NCBI GenBank assembly: GCA_949128115.1
Contig: OX421967.1
Location: forward strand, 26,676,635 to 26,740,634
DNA: 64,000 nucleotides
Source of the DNA: Anaspis maculata
Lineage: Eukaryota > Arthropoda > Insecta > Coleoptera > Scraptiidae
Direction: 5' to 3'
Position 1 is the stretch's first letter; the number at the start of each line of letters is the position of its first letter. A program made the translations under genes and the position numbers. The notes under the pieces are model-generated. The model did no database searches. It had not been told where the DNA came from and saw only the letters and a program-made list of their open reading frames with translations. Below are positions 8,401-20,126 of this stretch, one piece after another.

Positions 8401-11400
8401 GTAAAAACTTTTGTCCCTTAAACATTATTTCTCAAAATTGCAAAATCAAGATATCACTTCTGCCCACGATTTTATTGCTATCTATTGTTTGAAAAGAAAA
8501 ACTGGGAAGAACGCTAATCGAAAATTGAACTGGCTAGTCAAATGGCTATTTTTGTTTTTATTATTGATGATATTGTATTTTTTGGGGAAAAAAATAGTAG
8601 AATAAGTCATTAGACTGGCAAGTCAAAATTTGAAAATTTCTTGTTTGAGATCTTCGCGAGCGATGAATTTGGCTCTATTATGACAAAAATATTTTCTGTA
8701 GGCATAAACACGAATCATAATCCAAAGAATCAGTAATCAGATAAAAATAACAAAAGAGCACCGGAAAAAATAAAATGAGTGTGCAGTACTTTTTATACCT
8801 ACCATGAATAATTTCGACGTGTAGGCAGCAAGTGATAGGAACAAGTTATATTATAGTTTTCTGGATCAGAACGATTTATAATAATAGAGGCACATTATAA
8901 CCTGAATCATACTTGTTTTTTTCTCATCAATTTCGCTTCGCACCTAGGATCAACTTTTCAGTTTTCCCACTTCAACAGCCACAGATTTCCAAAATATGAA
9001 CAAAAGTTAATTGTTATTGTCACAATTGTCATTTAAATGCTTCGCTTTTCGAAAATTGCCAGATAAGTAATGACGATTACCGGATTCGAAACGAACGTCC
9101 AAGTACAAGCAGATCAAAAATTACCAAACTTACTTCATTTCTCATTCTTAAGCTCAGACTAGCCAGTGGCCATCGACCAGAAATAAGGCATCGAAACTAA
9201 AATTGAATCAAAAAATGTTTAAATTAGTGTCATAAGCCATCCAAGATTATTGTATTTGCAAGGTCGTGATATTGACGAAACAAGTGCATCCACCATACGT
9301 CATTTGTTTCCAAACATTCGACGCCGTTCATTCCAGCGCGCCAATTTTATTTTGATACCATACATTTTGTAAAAAAAAAGAATCCGGCCATCAAAAAAAC
9401 CAAACCGCGAACGACCTCGACGGAGGAAATGCAAGAGGAATTCGAGGAAAATTCCGGAAAATCTGGGAATTTCTCACGCCGGGATTTATACAGCGGAATT
9501 ATATAACAGTGTAACGCAACGGAAAAATCATTTGGATCAATAAAAATGTGACCTTACACCTGTCTTAGGTACAGGTACTTCCCTAGATACACCAGAAAAA
9601 AAATGACGCGTGTCAGTATGTTCCAAAAAAAGAGGACCCGGTCAAACTTCGATTTGGCGGAAAACCCAAACGATTATCGATTTGTAAAAATCAAATTTAT
9701 TGTCCGGTAATTCAACCTTTTGTGTTTTTGAATATATTTATTTTTCTTTTTATTTATTAGAAAGCCGAGTTCGTATATTGCAGTTTTTACGATCACTGTT
9801 TTGATTTTTATATTAGTGAAAAAAATTATATTCTCTAGTTGTAACTAGATTGATCAAGATGATATAACTTCCTGAAAAAGATGTGATGAAGTTTATGAAA
9901 AATTTCCATTCGCCATAGCTGCAATTGAAAATCACATTAGTAATAAATAATTGAGACGCGGCACCTATTAGTCTGATAGTCCATGTTGTATTAAATTATC
10001 GAAAATTTTGTTGTCAATTCCAATGTTCGATAGGAACGTGATACCGGTACTAACATTACATCATTGTGTCAAAAACAGCTGGGCGAGAGAGAAAACGGAT
10101 TTCAGATAAGCGTCTCCAGCACGACAGAAAAAGCTGGGTACGGTTCTGGACCGCACACACGGGTAATAGCCGATTACCGGTGCAATTACCCCGCACCTGT
10201 AGCTGGTGTGTGTGCCTACTTTATATTTAAACGTTCGGCGTCTTCCTGGAAAATTCGTCGGAATACCTGCAGGATTAAATAAATGCAGACATCCAGTCGT
10301 CAGCTGTCGTTCTATTTAAATCCCCGAATCTATTTAAGCCGTTCTGTGGCTAAAAATAGAGGTCGCGGTATACAGCTAGAGCAACAACTATGAGAAAAGT
10401 GGCCGTGTTTTGACAATATACTTGTGTCAAGTGTCACTTGTCATAACAACTAGGGTTCCTGTGCATTGCAAAACTTTCTAATTAAAGCCGCTTCACGAAG
10501 CGGAATTCGAACGCCACACAGAGACTAGATATTGCGATAACCTATTCTTTTGGAGAGATATTCAAAATTCGATTCGTCAGTGAATCTCAAATGTACATGT
10601 TGATTGATTGGTTACCATTATCGAACAGGCACCCAAAACCTTGGAAACGTAACATATCCTGCACTGGCTTATCCACAAAGATGCACGCCAATTTATAAAT
10701 AGCTGTCCAAGATAAACGGAATTTTGGTTAATAACTCAGTAATAATGAAAGAAAATTTTCAATCGACAAAAATTAAATCTGAACAAGCGGCATAACGGAT
10801 GAATCACTGAAATCAGCTGGACGATTGTGTGTGTGTGTATATGTTAATTTTTCGTATTATAGTGCGCGTTTCAAATGTTTTGCAAGAGTGCGTTTAACTC
10901 GGCACACGAAGAATTTTATCGTGTGGATTTTTTTCTGGCTTAGATTTACATGCTAAAATTAAATCTTTATCTGCCGAACTTCGAAGTTTAACACAGAGAT
11001 AAGTCTATTTTTGTTGTCGATTTAACAGGAGGCGACGTTTGGTAAGTCTCGCAATCAGATGGTTAAAGGACCCTTGTTGGTCCTTCGAGCCGGATCGGGG
11101 TAGCCCGCGTGCATCGGCGACTTTTCGCGATTTTGGAGACGGCGAGGACGCGTGGCTCGCGGACCACAAACAATGTTATAATTGATATATTTATGATATT
11201 TTGTTGGGAATTGATTTGTTTATCGCGCGGCGCCCACACCATCAAAACTTTCGCATTGCATAATAGATAGTGTTCAATTTACAACTTATTTACCAATAAA
11301 TCTGTAAAGATAAGCCTATAAGTAATGAAAACAGTTCTACGCTGCCTGAAAATAGCTGTTTAGTAGCTGAATGATGAAACTCAGGGATTTTTTTTTTTGT

Positions 11401-11484
11401 TCAATGTTTTTCAATGCTACTCAAAGGCCTTTTCGGGAAGCCACGGACCTGCTTTAGAAGTGGGGACAAAACTAATTCTTCAAA
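8401..11484. other. Intronic stretch without obvious repeats
   Basis: No foldback or repeated unit was found here, unlike most of the intron. GC-rich islets occur at about 9290-9480, 10060-10380 and 11040-11180. The last contains GGTCCTTCGAGCCGGAT, and the related string CCGGCTCGAAGGACCA occurs reversed at about 30706. No coding exon could be supported. It holds the candidate regulatory cluster at 10076-10359. Confidence 0.4.
10076..10359. promoter_or_regulatory. Candidate muscle-type enhancer: MEF2 site plus E-boxes
   Basis: CTAAAAATAG at 10350-10359 is a full match to the MEF2 consensus YTAWWWWTAR. E-boxes lie nearby: CAGCTG at 10076 and 10301, CACCTG at 10194, and another CAGCTG at 10814. 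Myoglianin is expressed in muscle in Drosophila (established), where MEF2 and bHLH factors act together. AT-rich DNA yields such sites by chance at appreciable rate, so this is a hypothesis only. Confidence 0.25.
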
Positions 11485-11544
11485 TTGATGACGGAATGTG
11501 TTCAGTGCTCCGCACAGTGCTCACCTTCAACTACTCTTGCTGCT

Positions 11545-11735
11545 ACTGGGGAGAAATTGAACTATAGGAAGTGGGAGAACGATGAAGGTGGAGACGGTAC
11601 AAGGAGCCACTTACTTTTGGGGGTGTGGTTGTTGGAGGACAGAAGCTATAGTTGGAGCCTGGGTTATCGAAACCAGACTTAAATGATGGAGCTTAAAGTG
11701 AAGTCGTGATTGACGATTTTCAAAATAAGATGATT
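11545..11735 (+). repeat. Repeat pair AB flanking the giant palindrome, left copy
   Basis: Block A (11545-11665, GAAATTGAACTA…GAAGTGG…GGGGGTGTGGTT) recurs in the same orientation at 17230-17345. Block B (11667-11735, ACCAGACTTAAATGATGGAG) recurs in the same orientation at about 16835-16900. The block order is A-B on the left but B…A on the right. About 11736-12084 holds nothing further. Confidence 0.7.
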
Positions 11736-13540
11736 TGGAAAAAGATTCGAGGTTTTACCGGAAAATTCAAATTTTCAAAATTTCCAATTTCCTGCAAATT
11801 ATTCTCAATCTTTCTGTGGTGTCAGTTTCAGATCGTTTACCTTAATTCATGTACCAATGCGTCTGACTGCCTCACTTGCTTTTTCTTCTACATAATTTGG
11901 TTCTTAATGAAAAAATGCAAATTTCTAACTTTTTAGCTTGTGAACAAACAGATTCATACTAACGTTTTTTAAATGGAAGGTAATTGATTCTTAAACATTT
12001 TCAGGCAATTTCTTTCAAAATTCTTCAATTTTTCCGAGAGTTTTCCACTTTAAAATGAGTAACCGGCCTAGCCTATTAGTCGTTGAGCCAGGGGACTCGA
12101 GTGGTTTCCACCTTGGGGACTTGACGTGTCATACCTTTTTGGATTCCTTACAACACCAGCATGAAAATAAGCCATGATATGTTTCTGTATCGAGTAGCTT
12201 AAGACCGTCATCTTGGAAAAGCCGCGCCAAATATGTAGTTCTTGTGGTTTGTATTTTTTTTTTCGCATCAACGGCACCTCCAATTGGAAAAATGAAACTG
12301 AATAAAATTAAACAACAAAATTTACTATAAATATCGTTTAGCACCGTTTTTTGACAGGTCTCGTCACTCTCAATATGACAGTTAATAGTTTAGTTATGTC
12401 AAATTTCTTTATTTAACATTTTCAAGTACACCCGGTGATATTTATAGAAACCGAGCCTCACGTCATTGTTTTTCTAGCGTACTTAAATGCTGTTCTTAGT
12501 GCCACTTTGATGTCCGTCTGTTCGTCTGTCTATCGGTCCAACTATCTGTCTTATCAATTATTTGCCCCTGAACCAGAAGACCTAGCGAAGATTGACTCCA
12601 TGTGTGTAAGATGTAGTCACCGGAGAATGGAATTAAGGAAAAATTTTTTTTGCGAATCGTCGCCACCTTGATCGCAATGTCAATTTTTTCTCAAAAGTGA
12701 TCAGATTTTCATGAAACTTGAAATACACTCATGTTTTATATGTAACAGTATGATTTTGATATTTTCTTTCTGATCCGCAGCCATTTTGTCCGCCATGTTG
12801 AAATTGCTTCAAGTGGTCCGATTTTGATGAAAATTGGAACCTAGTCGTGTCTTGTGTATGGTTTTTATGTTAGTTTCACGATTAGCGCCATATTGAAGTG
12901 CCACATAGAAATTAATCTCCAGCTGTCACAAAATCAATGTATCCAAATATTTTCTGAGCAAGAGGTTTCCGATGTGACTGAAAAACTTGTTGATGGAAAT
13001 CGGTTTTTGTTAGTTCTTTCCCACAAGTAGATACTCCTCCAAAAAAAAGTAAGGAGAATGCTAATAAATTACCGAAATTCGCAAAAAAAATGGTAAATTT
13101 TCGATTTTTTTCTTCGAAAATTTGAAACCCAGATAGCAATGCCCTTACATTTTCATTCAAGAAAGTCGCATACCGAATTTGAACTTTCTACACACATCAA
13201 AAGAATCTAGGGGATAAGCAAATTCGGACGATTTCTAAAATCATCATAACTTTTAATTTCCGTCAGCGATTTTATATCGGTTTTCAGTGTTCGATAGCCC
13301 AATCCTTCGTTTTCATATCTTGATCACGTCGAATACAAACAATGTTTTATGAAGTTTTTACAGGGTGATCGATGGAACAGTGTAAAATGGCCGAAAGTTC
13401 AGTACGAGCGCGATTTCCCAAAAAAAATTTTTTTATGCATTTCAACAGCACACAGTCATGAAGACTGATATTCCAGCTTCAGTGACGTTTTCAATTTTGA
13501 AAATCGAAGGTAAATTACAGAAGATATTGATCATTTTTTG

Positions 13541-13905
13541 CCGCCATGTTGAACTTCCAAAAAGTGATCCGATTTCATTGAGACTTGGATCTCACTCATG
13601 TTTGGCTTCAGTAATTGGAATTTTAAGTTCAAATGTCTTTTTCGGTCATTTCCAAGCCGCCACATATTGGACTTATATGTAAATGAGTAGGGTAAACTTA
13701 AATGATCCGATTTTAGTGTGTTTCAAGTTTCAATCAAGTTGAATCATTTATGTAAAAAGTTCAATATAGCGGCTCGAAAATGATCGAAAGTGACATTTGA
13801 ACGTGAAATTCCAATTACTTGAACCAGACATGAGTGTGTTCCAGCTTTCAATGAAATCGAATCACTTGCTTCTTTCTTGGAAGTTCGACATGGTGGCACA
13901 CAGTG
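13541..13905. repeat. Secondary palindrome nested in the left arm only
   Basis: CCGCCATGTTGAACTTCC… at 13541 is mirrored by …GGAAGTTCGACATGGTGGCA ending near 13898, with further paired blocks between (ATGTTTGGCTTC… and …GAACCAGACATG). Related single units occur at about 12776-12865. The opposing arm at about 15825 reads straight through without it, so this is an arm-specific insertion or deletion. Confidence 0.75.
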
Positions 13906-13912
13906 TTGCCGT

Positions 13913-15815
13913 CTAGAGTTAGACTTTCTAGACTCTTGTCTTGAAAGGGCGTCAAGACTTAGACAAGACCTCTAGAAACTCTTGTCTTGAAATTTCTAGA
14001 CAAGACAAGAGTTGGGCTGTCAAGATCAAGAGTTTTGATTAGACTCTTGAACAGGAAAAATAAAAATTTTAATGATATATTCCTCTCCGTTGATGGTTTT
14101 CATTTTCTACTGAATGTGTGATTAGCTTGGGGATTTCTTACAGAGTTCATTGACAACATGAAATAACATAAATAAGGGTAAACGGTATGACAAAATGCTA
14201 TTCAAAACTATATCTACTTGAAATGAAAATGATTGCTAGTCCATCCGCTAGGTACTATTCTGTATTTTTTTAGAGGTCGAAAAGGTTTTTTTTGGAATTC
14301 CAATCAGTTAAGGTCCACAGAATCATATTTTTTTGGTGGCAACGCTCAAAAGTGGTGCGGTCACCCTATGCACCCCCATGGGGGCCAGCCCCCAGTTAAT
14401 CGAATTTCAGTTCTGTAACTCGGAGGATCGACACAGAATTGCAAAAAATTCAGGATGTCATGAAAAATGTCCCTCAAAAGTCATCCACAGTGAAGATACA
14501 GCCCTTCAAGTTTCAAAAAAGGCGATTTCCATGGAGGTACAATTTCCACAATTTTCAACCGATTTTGCTGAAAATTTGGCTAAGCCCCTCTGTAACAAGC
14601 ATCTAGAAGGGGGAATTTCATTTTCTGGATAAATTGTCCAGTGGCGGAACGACTGGAAATTTTGACATAATGCCGTCCCTCCTCATTTCTCGAGTCCCTG
14701 GTCAAGTTTGGACTCTGAAACTTTCACTATGTATCGAATACATTATTCAGCTACGATGTTCCCAAAAAAAAACAAAAAATTCGAACACAATTTTTTTATA
14801 TAAAAAAAATACTAGGATATTCAGCTAAAAAAAATTAAAGCAAATCCTCCTCTTCTATATTCAACATTAAACCCAGAAAACAGCTCTGATTCTAATTTTT
14901 TTGGGAACATCGTAGCTGAATAATATATTCGATACATAGTGAAAGTTTCAGAGTTCAAAGTTGACCAGGGACTTGAGAAATGAGGAGAAACGGCATTATG
15001 TCAAAATTTCCAGTTGCTCCGCCACTGGACAATTTATCCAAAAAATGAAATTCCCCCTTCTAGATACTTGTTACAGAGGGGCCTAGCCAAATTTTCAGCA
15101 AAATCGGTTGAAAATTGTGGAAATTGTACCTCCACGGAAATCGCCTTTTTTGAAACTTGAAGGGCTGTATCTTCATTGTGGATGACTTTTAGTAGACAGT
15201 TTTTATGACATCCTGAATTTTTTGCAATTCTGTGTCGATCCTCCGAGTTACAGAGCTGAAATTCGATTAACTGGGGGCTAGCCCCCATGGGGGTGCACAG
15301 GGTGACCGCACCACTTTTGAGCGTTGCCACCAAAAAAATATGATTCTGTGGACCTTAACTGATTGGACTTCCAAAAAAAACCTTTTCGACCACTAAAAAA
15401 ATACAGAATAGTACCTAGCGGATGGACTATATACTATTTCTCTTTTATTTGTTGAAATCAAAGTACCGAGATCACTATAGATGATATAAAATATCTCGTC
15501 TCAAAAGTCTCTACTGAACTTGATTATACCCAAGTGGAATATTTCATTGAAGCGCAGTCCCTATTCGGAGGGTGCTCCTTGCTCCTCCAGTTCCTCAGTT
15601 CCTCTGTTTTTCTTGCTAAAAGATGTCTATATTTCTGTCACGTGTTTTTCTTGGAAGAAGGGGTTTTATAGTAATTTAATTTCAAGAGTCTATCTAGACT
15701 CTTGAAAAATTTCCATCAAGAGTTAGAGTCTTGTCTTGAAATTTTGAAATTATCTTGATATTTCAAGACAAGACAAGAGTAGGGCAACTCTTGTCTTGTC
15801 TTGTCTTGACGGCAA
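13913..15815. repeat. (CTTGT)n-rich simple repeats on both arms
   Basis: Degenerate pentamer repeats (CTTGT/ACAAG) lie at about 13930-14045 and 15690-15808 at mirrored positions of the giant palindrome. They border the innermost palindrome at 14237-15429. Confidence 0.6.
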
Positions 15816-16834
15816 CACTAGTGGCACAAAATGATCAATATCTTTGGCAAGTCACTTTCGATTTTCAAAATTCAAAAACTTTACTGAAGCTGAAACACCA
15901 ATCTTCATAACAACAAACTGTGCTCTTGGATTGCATAAAATATATTTTTTTTTTGAAATCGCGCTTGTACTGAACTTTCGGCAATTTTACACTGTTACAT
16001 TGATCACCCTGTAGCAACCTTATGAAACATTGTTCGTTATTGACGTGATCAAGGCATGAGAACGAAAGATTGGACTATCGAACACAGAAAGCCGATATGA
16101 AATCGCTGACGGAAATCAAAAGTTCAAACCGATATGAAATCGCTGATGGAATTGATGGAAATCAAAAGTTATGATGACTTTAGGAATCGTCTGAATTTGC
16201 TTGTCCTCTGGATAGATTCTTTTGATGTGTGTATTTTCAAAAAAGGTGCCAAAAACGGTTTTCTAGTGAACATGAAAAAATGAATTGGTAGAAACCATTT
16301 TCAATACCTTTTTTTTTAAAATAGAAAGTTCAAATTTGGTATGCGACTTTCTTGAATAAATATGTATAGGCGTTGCTATCTGGTTCCCAAATTTTCAAAG
16401 AAAAATCCGAAAATTTCAATTTTTTTGTATATTTTGAAAATTTAATAGCACTATTCGTACATTTTTCTTTGGAGGAGTTTCTACTTGTAGAAAAGAACTA
16501 ACAAAAACCGATTTCCATCAACAAGTTTTTCAGTCACATCGGAAACCCCTTGTTTAGAAAATATTTGAATAAAATTGATTTTGTGACAGCTGGAGATCCA
16601 TTTCCATGTGGCACGTCAATATGAGGCAAATCGTGGAACTAACATGAAAACCATCAATGCATACACAAGACACGACTAGGTTCGTCAAAAACCTAGGTAG
16701 GTAGGTAGGTAGGACAAAAACGTATTATGGCTTATTTTCATCCTGGTGTTGTGAGGAATCCAAAAAGGTATGACACGTCAAGTCCCCAGGGTGGAAAAAA
16801 AATCGTGATTCTTGGCTCCTGGCTCATCGACTAT

Positions 16835-17345
16835 ATCGAGACCAGACTCAAATGATGGAGCTCAAAATGAATCCGTCATTAGAGAAAATATCTCAATTCT
16901 TTAATCTCTTTCCCCAATTCCAACTTCTCACCGGAAGGGACGTCTCATAATAAAATTCCTATCCATTCCTTGCTACTCGTCGGGGAAGCTTTGGGGTGAC
17001 ATAACCGATTTTTTTTAATGTAAATCGCCGATACTGATTTGGATAATTAAATTATGCAACAACTATTTTGTGGCACCCCAATGTTGCCCCTTTCCTAATC
17101 TAGATAATTTTTGACTGCTATGAACGATTCTGAATTTGTTATCAGTCCGTAATAGTTTTGCGAAACATACAATAATTTGCATAAAGTTCTTGAAGAATGT
17201 TAACTGAAGAACTGAAGATGAGCAATTTATTGACTGGGGGGAAATTGAACTAGGAAGTGGAAGAACGATGAAGGTGGAGGAGGTACAAGGAGTCACTTAT
17301 ACTTTTGGGGGTGTGGTTCTTGGAGGGCGGAAGCTATAGTTCAGA
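16835..17345 (+). repeat. Repeat pair BA flanking the giant palindrome, right copy
   Basis: Block B' (16835-16900) and block A' (17230-17345) are diverged direct-orientation copies of 11667-11735 and 11545-11665, in swapped order. The stretch between them, and 17346-17858 after, shows no gene. Confidence 0.65.
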
Positions 17346-17860
17346 GATAGTCAATAGTCGCAATTTTGCTACTGTGCTAGTAGTTTCTACCGTAATGCTT
17401 CTCCCTGCCAAAAAGTGCCTACTGAATGGCTCCCATTACCAAATGGGTCACAAAACGAGCCTAAGAACTTGGATCTTGATAGTTGATAAGGACACAACAA
17501 ACTGTAGAATGTAGAATGCGCATTTTCAGGTGAAATCCAAGCAGAAAATCATTAGAAAAAGTTGATTTTTGACGGCGCGGTAAGCCCGAGGTGACCTTTT
17601 CTTGGTTGGATTTGGTGGATACAGTCATGACGTGCCAATAATTGGTGTGTGAGGACTCCGTCCGTCCGGAGGTGACATGGATTTCCGAATAACGCGAATT
17701 CGATTGATACAATGCTACCAACGTTATCTTCAAAAAGATTGCAGATAAATTTCCGTAATGACAGATCGTACGGGAAACTGGTCAACAATTTTTCACATCT
17801 AGCAACACTAGCAGCTTGCGGTAGCAATAGAAACGTCCCCTTGACACTTTGACATTTCTA

Positions 17861-17991
17861 CCGGGTGTTTATAAATGTCTGTGATCGCATCGCCTTTGGA
17901 ATCCGCTTTCGATCACTACGATTGCGCCTGTTGCTGCGTTTTTCGGCCTGACCCAAGCCTGCCGCGATCACAGTTTCTTATAAACACCCCG
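17861..17991. mobile_element. 131-bp MITE with TA target duplication
   Basis: Terminal inverted repeats are CCGGGTGTTTATAA… and its near-exact complement, followed inward by paired TGTGATCGC. A TA dinucleotide lies at both outer edges (17859-60 and 17992-93), as for Tc1/mariner insertions. The core is GC-rich and non-coding. Confidence 0.75.
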
Positions 17992-18029
17992 TACCTCTCC
18001 ACGTTGACAGTTAAATCTCAAATTTATAT

Positions 18030-18239
18030 ATCCCATACACTTTCTATTTTCAGTAGATTGACTTTTTGAAACAAAAATAAAGTGACAAGCTGGGGGACTA
18101 TGACTATGGCTGATGGCACCTGCAAAGTTTGGGAGCGAAACTATCAGCGGCCATTGGCCGTATTCTCCCGGCGCTCCAGCTTGTCACTTTATTTTTGCTC
18201 CAAAAAGTTATTCCACTGAAAATAGAAAGTGTATGGGAT
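18030..18239 (+). mobile_element. MITE family A, copy 2
   Basis: This is a full-length, roughly 210-bp element. It starts ATCCCATACACTTTC and ends with the complement of that, with about 65-bp arms containing AAAATAAAGTGACAAGCTGG. The core has CTATCAGCGGCCATTGGCCG and is asymmetric, giving the element an orientation. Copies 1 and 3 have the same orientation; copy 4 is reversed. Confidence 0.85.
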
Positions 18240-18254
18240 GGGATATAGTTATTA

Positions 18255-18403
18255 GGGAGTTTGCGATTTCATTGAACGTACGACGTAACGCAACGTATAA
18301 CGTGAAAACTCCCCTGTAACTAAGAAATTGCAGATAACAAACTCGCCAATTTTCACGTTAAAAGTTACGTTACGTACGTACGTACGTGTGGACGCAAACT
18401 CCC
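18255..18403. mobile_element. Short foldback MITE (GGGAGTTTGCG ends)
   Basis: GGGAGTTTGCG at 18255 is mirrored by CGCAAACTCCC ending at 18402. Weaker pairing continues through ACGTAACG and AACGTGAAAA blocks. A (TACG)n tract sits at about 18368-18387. It lies 15 bp after the family A copy. Confidence 0.7.
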
Positions 18404-18589
18404 CATTATGATGCTAACTGACAAACTGTGATTAGTTTTGTAGCAGGCTTGCAACACAAACTCAATATTTTGATAATTGATGGTTCGAAACAGGGAGCTA
18501 TACCGTTATTTTGGCTATTTCACTCGCGAAAGTCTAAACAGGAATTATTGGATAAATATAATTGAGTTATTATTATTTTTAATCGATAA

Positions 18590-18790
18590 TTGGCGATAAT
18601 TCGCCACGCACCGTACACAACGTCTGATCGAAAATTGGACGAAACACGCTATCAACATCTCAAGACGGTCGTCGAGAGCGCACAGCGAGAAGAGAGGAGC
18701 TGTTATCATTTTTTTAAAACGGCACGTGTATGGGTTCACATAGGAATGTTGGCAAGTGCGAGTGCGGGCTTTGTTTTATTTATACTCTGA
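18590..18790 (+). CDS. Weak candidate ORF, C-terminal hydrophobic segment
   Basis: This 66-codon open frame has a charged stretch (about residues 14-40) and a hydrophobic tail ending ASAGFVLFIL before TGA. No family is recognised and no splice context was found. It lies near another candidate at 19189 with similar make-up (helical charged part, then a membrane segment). It is most likely chance or debris. Confidence 0.12.
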   Translation: MAIIRHAPYTTSDRKLDETRYQHLKTVVESAQREERSCYHFFKTARVWVHIGMLASASAGFVLFIL

Positions 18791-19188
18791 AGAAATAACT
18801 TGATATCATCATCATATTTTTTGACCTACATAGCAGCCTAAATTTGCACTACCGCGAAATGTGCATCGATGAAAGGGCGCGATTTTTGAAAAATCTCCAA
18901 AATTTTTCTCCGAACGGGGGTGGTTTTGAAACTACCCCCGCTAGCCACCAGTTTTCTCAGTACAAAATTGTACATAGGTATACAGCGAAGGAAAGGTGGG
19001 ACTTCCTGGTGGTCGCAGCTTGAACAAAAAAACTTCATAAAACGGCCGTCGACGAAATGTGGACACCTCAGGTCAACACAGATTGGAAGGTCATACATAG
19101 CAATTGCGTAAGTAAGCGTTACAATGATTGAAACAGACAAAACCCAGACGAAAATATTCATCACGCGAGTTGATGGCTCATTTCTCAG

Positions 19189-19437
19189 GTGGCTCCCCGA
19201 AAGTGCGCGAGCGCCTTGCTCGGAATTTTTAGCCGCACGCGGAAGTTCCTCGAGTTGCTGGAATTTTTCAGAACTGAAGAAGAAAAAACGTATCATACGG
19301 TTCAAGATAAAATATCTCACCTCACACGTTTTATCGAAATGTCGAAGCGGTTAGAAAGCAATAAATTATATGTTTATGTGTCCCGGAAAAAAATATTTGA
19401 TATCGTTTTGTTAAGTGTGGTCATAGTAACACTGATG
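19189..19437 (+). CDS. Candidate internal exon, unknown membrane protein
   Basis: An 83-codon open stretch is bounded by TTTCTCAG (acceptor, ends 19188) and GTGAGC (donor, 19438), with phase 0 on both sides. An 81-bp gap upstream has a GTAAGT donor at 19108. The translation has a charged, helix-prone region (about residues 28-60) and a hydrophobic segment KIFDIVLLSVVIVTLM at its end. No homologue is recognised. Upstream exon frames do not join cleanly (in-frame TGA), and the opposite strand carries a 160-codon ORF across the same region (18838-19320) with its own hydrophobic segment. Low confidence. Confidence 0.18.
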
Positions 19438-19978
19438 GTGAGCTCGACCAATCGGGATTTGCATGCAGAGGGCCAAAAAATGTGAATTTTTGATAGGGCG
19501 CTTCCATAATCAATGTGTATGCAATTGCATCATGTTGGGTACCTACAGAATCTTGTGCCCTTCAATATTGGTTTTTATTAGAAAAAGTTGTTACTTATTT
19601 AAAATTCAATTATTTCTCAAATTGTTTATGACTGAAAAGTCTTTGCAATCAATAAACTACTTACTTTTATAATTGAGAAAATATCATTTGTTCATTATAG
19701 CTGAAGCGCCAGATTAATTCCGAAGAAGGCGTTGAAGCTATAATGGTTTCCATAACCGTGGTTTCTACTATAAATACTACTGAGAAATAGATATTACGAT
19801 TCAGAAACAGGTCAATAATAATGTACTTCACAACAAGTAGTATGAAAAAATTGTTGACTGCATTTAAAGAATTGTTTATCTCGCGTTTCTCCAGGGGTCT
19901 CAGGCCAACTGAGAAGTTCATTTGAGGCTACACGCGCTGTCAAGACGAACAGTTGATTTGATCAGACCTCAGTCATTT

Positions 19979-20126
19979 ACTGCTGGTTCCTCCAAAAGTT
20001 TGACGAGCGAGTTAACTTTAATCTGAGTTATAGTTGCTAAGCAACTGGCCTCGTTATTGGCTGTGTGATAGCAACTAACTCAGATGGAAGTTAACTCACT
20101 CATAAAGCTTCTGGTGGATCCAGTGG
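19979..20126. mobile_element. Short foldback MITE (CTGG…CCAG ends)
   Basis: About 57-bp arms pair: CTGGTTCCTCCAAAAG…GAGTTAACTT…CTGAGTTA…GTTGCTA against their complement up to 20122. They enclose a roughly 15-base core around TCGTTATTGGCT. The flanks do not give a clear duplication. The stretch 19438-19978 shows no feature apart from the candidate exon before it. Confidence 0.7.

Larger units (their letters stand above)
12085..16835. mobile_element. 4.75-kb imperfect giant palindrome
   Basis: The two halves are inverted copies meeting near 14835. Paired landmarks are 12085-12185 with 16725-16830 (GACTTGACGTGTCATACC), 12840-13300 with 16150-16680, 13361 (CAGGGTGATC) with 16011 (GATCACCCTG), 13902 (AGTGTTGCCGTC) with 15819, and 14237-14835 with 14840-15429. 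The left arm has about 600 bp at 12195-12835 that the right arm lacks, and the secondary palindrome at 13541-13905 is also absent from the right arm. The right arm carries (GGTA)n at 16690-16715. Two near-identical 99-codon frames on opposite strands (14333-14632 and 15034-15333) are by-products of the symmetry. It has no transposase and may be a composite of foldback elements. Confidence 0.85.

Noticed and set aside
11080..11097. GGTCCTTCGAGCCGGAT string, recalling motifs in some BEL/Pao retroelements and tRNA B-boxes
   Set aside because: Too short, no LTRs, no gag or pol similarity, and no A-box at proper distance.
14639..15027. CAGTGGCGG…CCGCCACTG pair resembling a hAT element
   Set aside because: The outer flanks are reverse complements, not direct duplications, so these are paired palindrome arms and not an insertion with target duplication.
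14333..15333. Two 99-codon ORFs on opposite strands with about 90 percent identical products
   Set aside because: They are mirror images within the giant palindrome. Ten residue differences in 99, many non-conservative, and poly-A/T surroundings suggest no protein constraint.
18838..19320. 160-codon minus-strand ORF with a hydrophobic segment
   Set aside because: No recognised family, low-complexity start; the plus-strand exon signals at the same place are at least as good. Kept only as an alternative.
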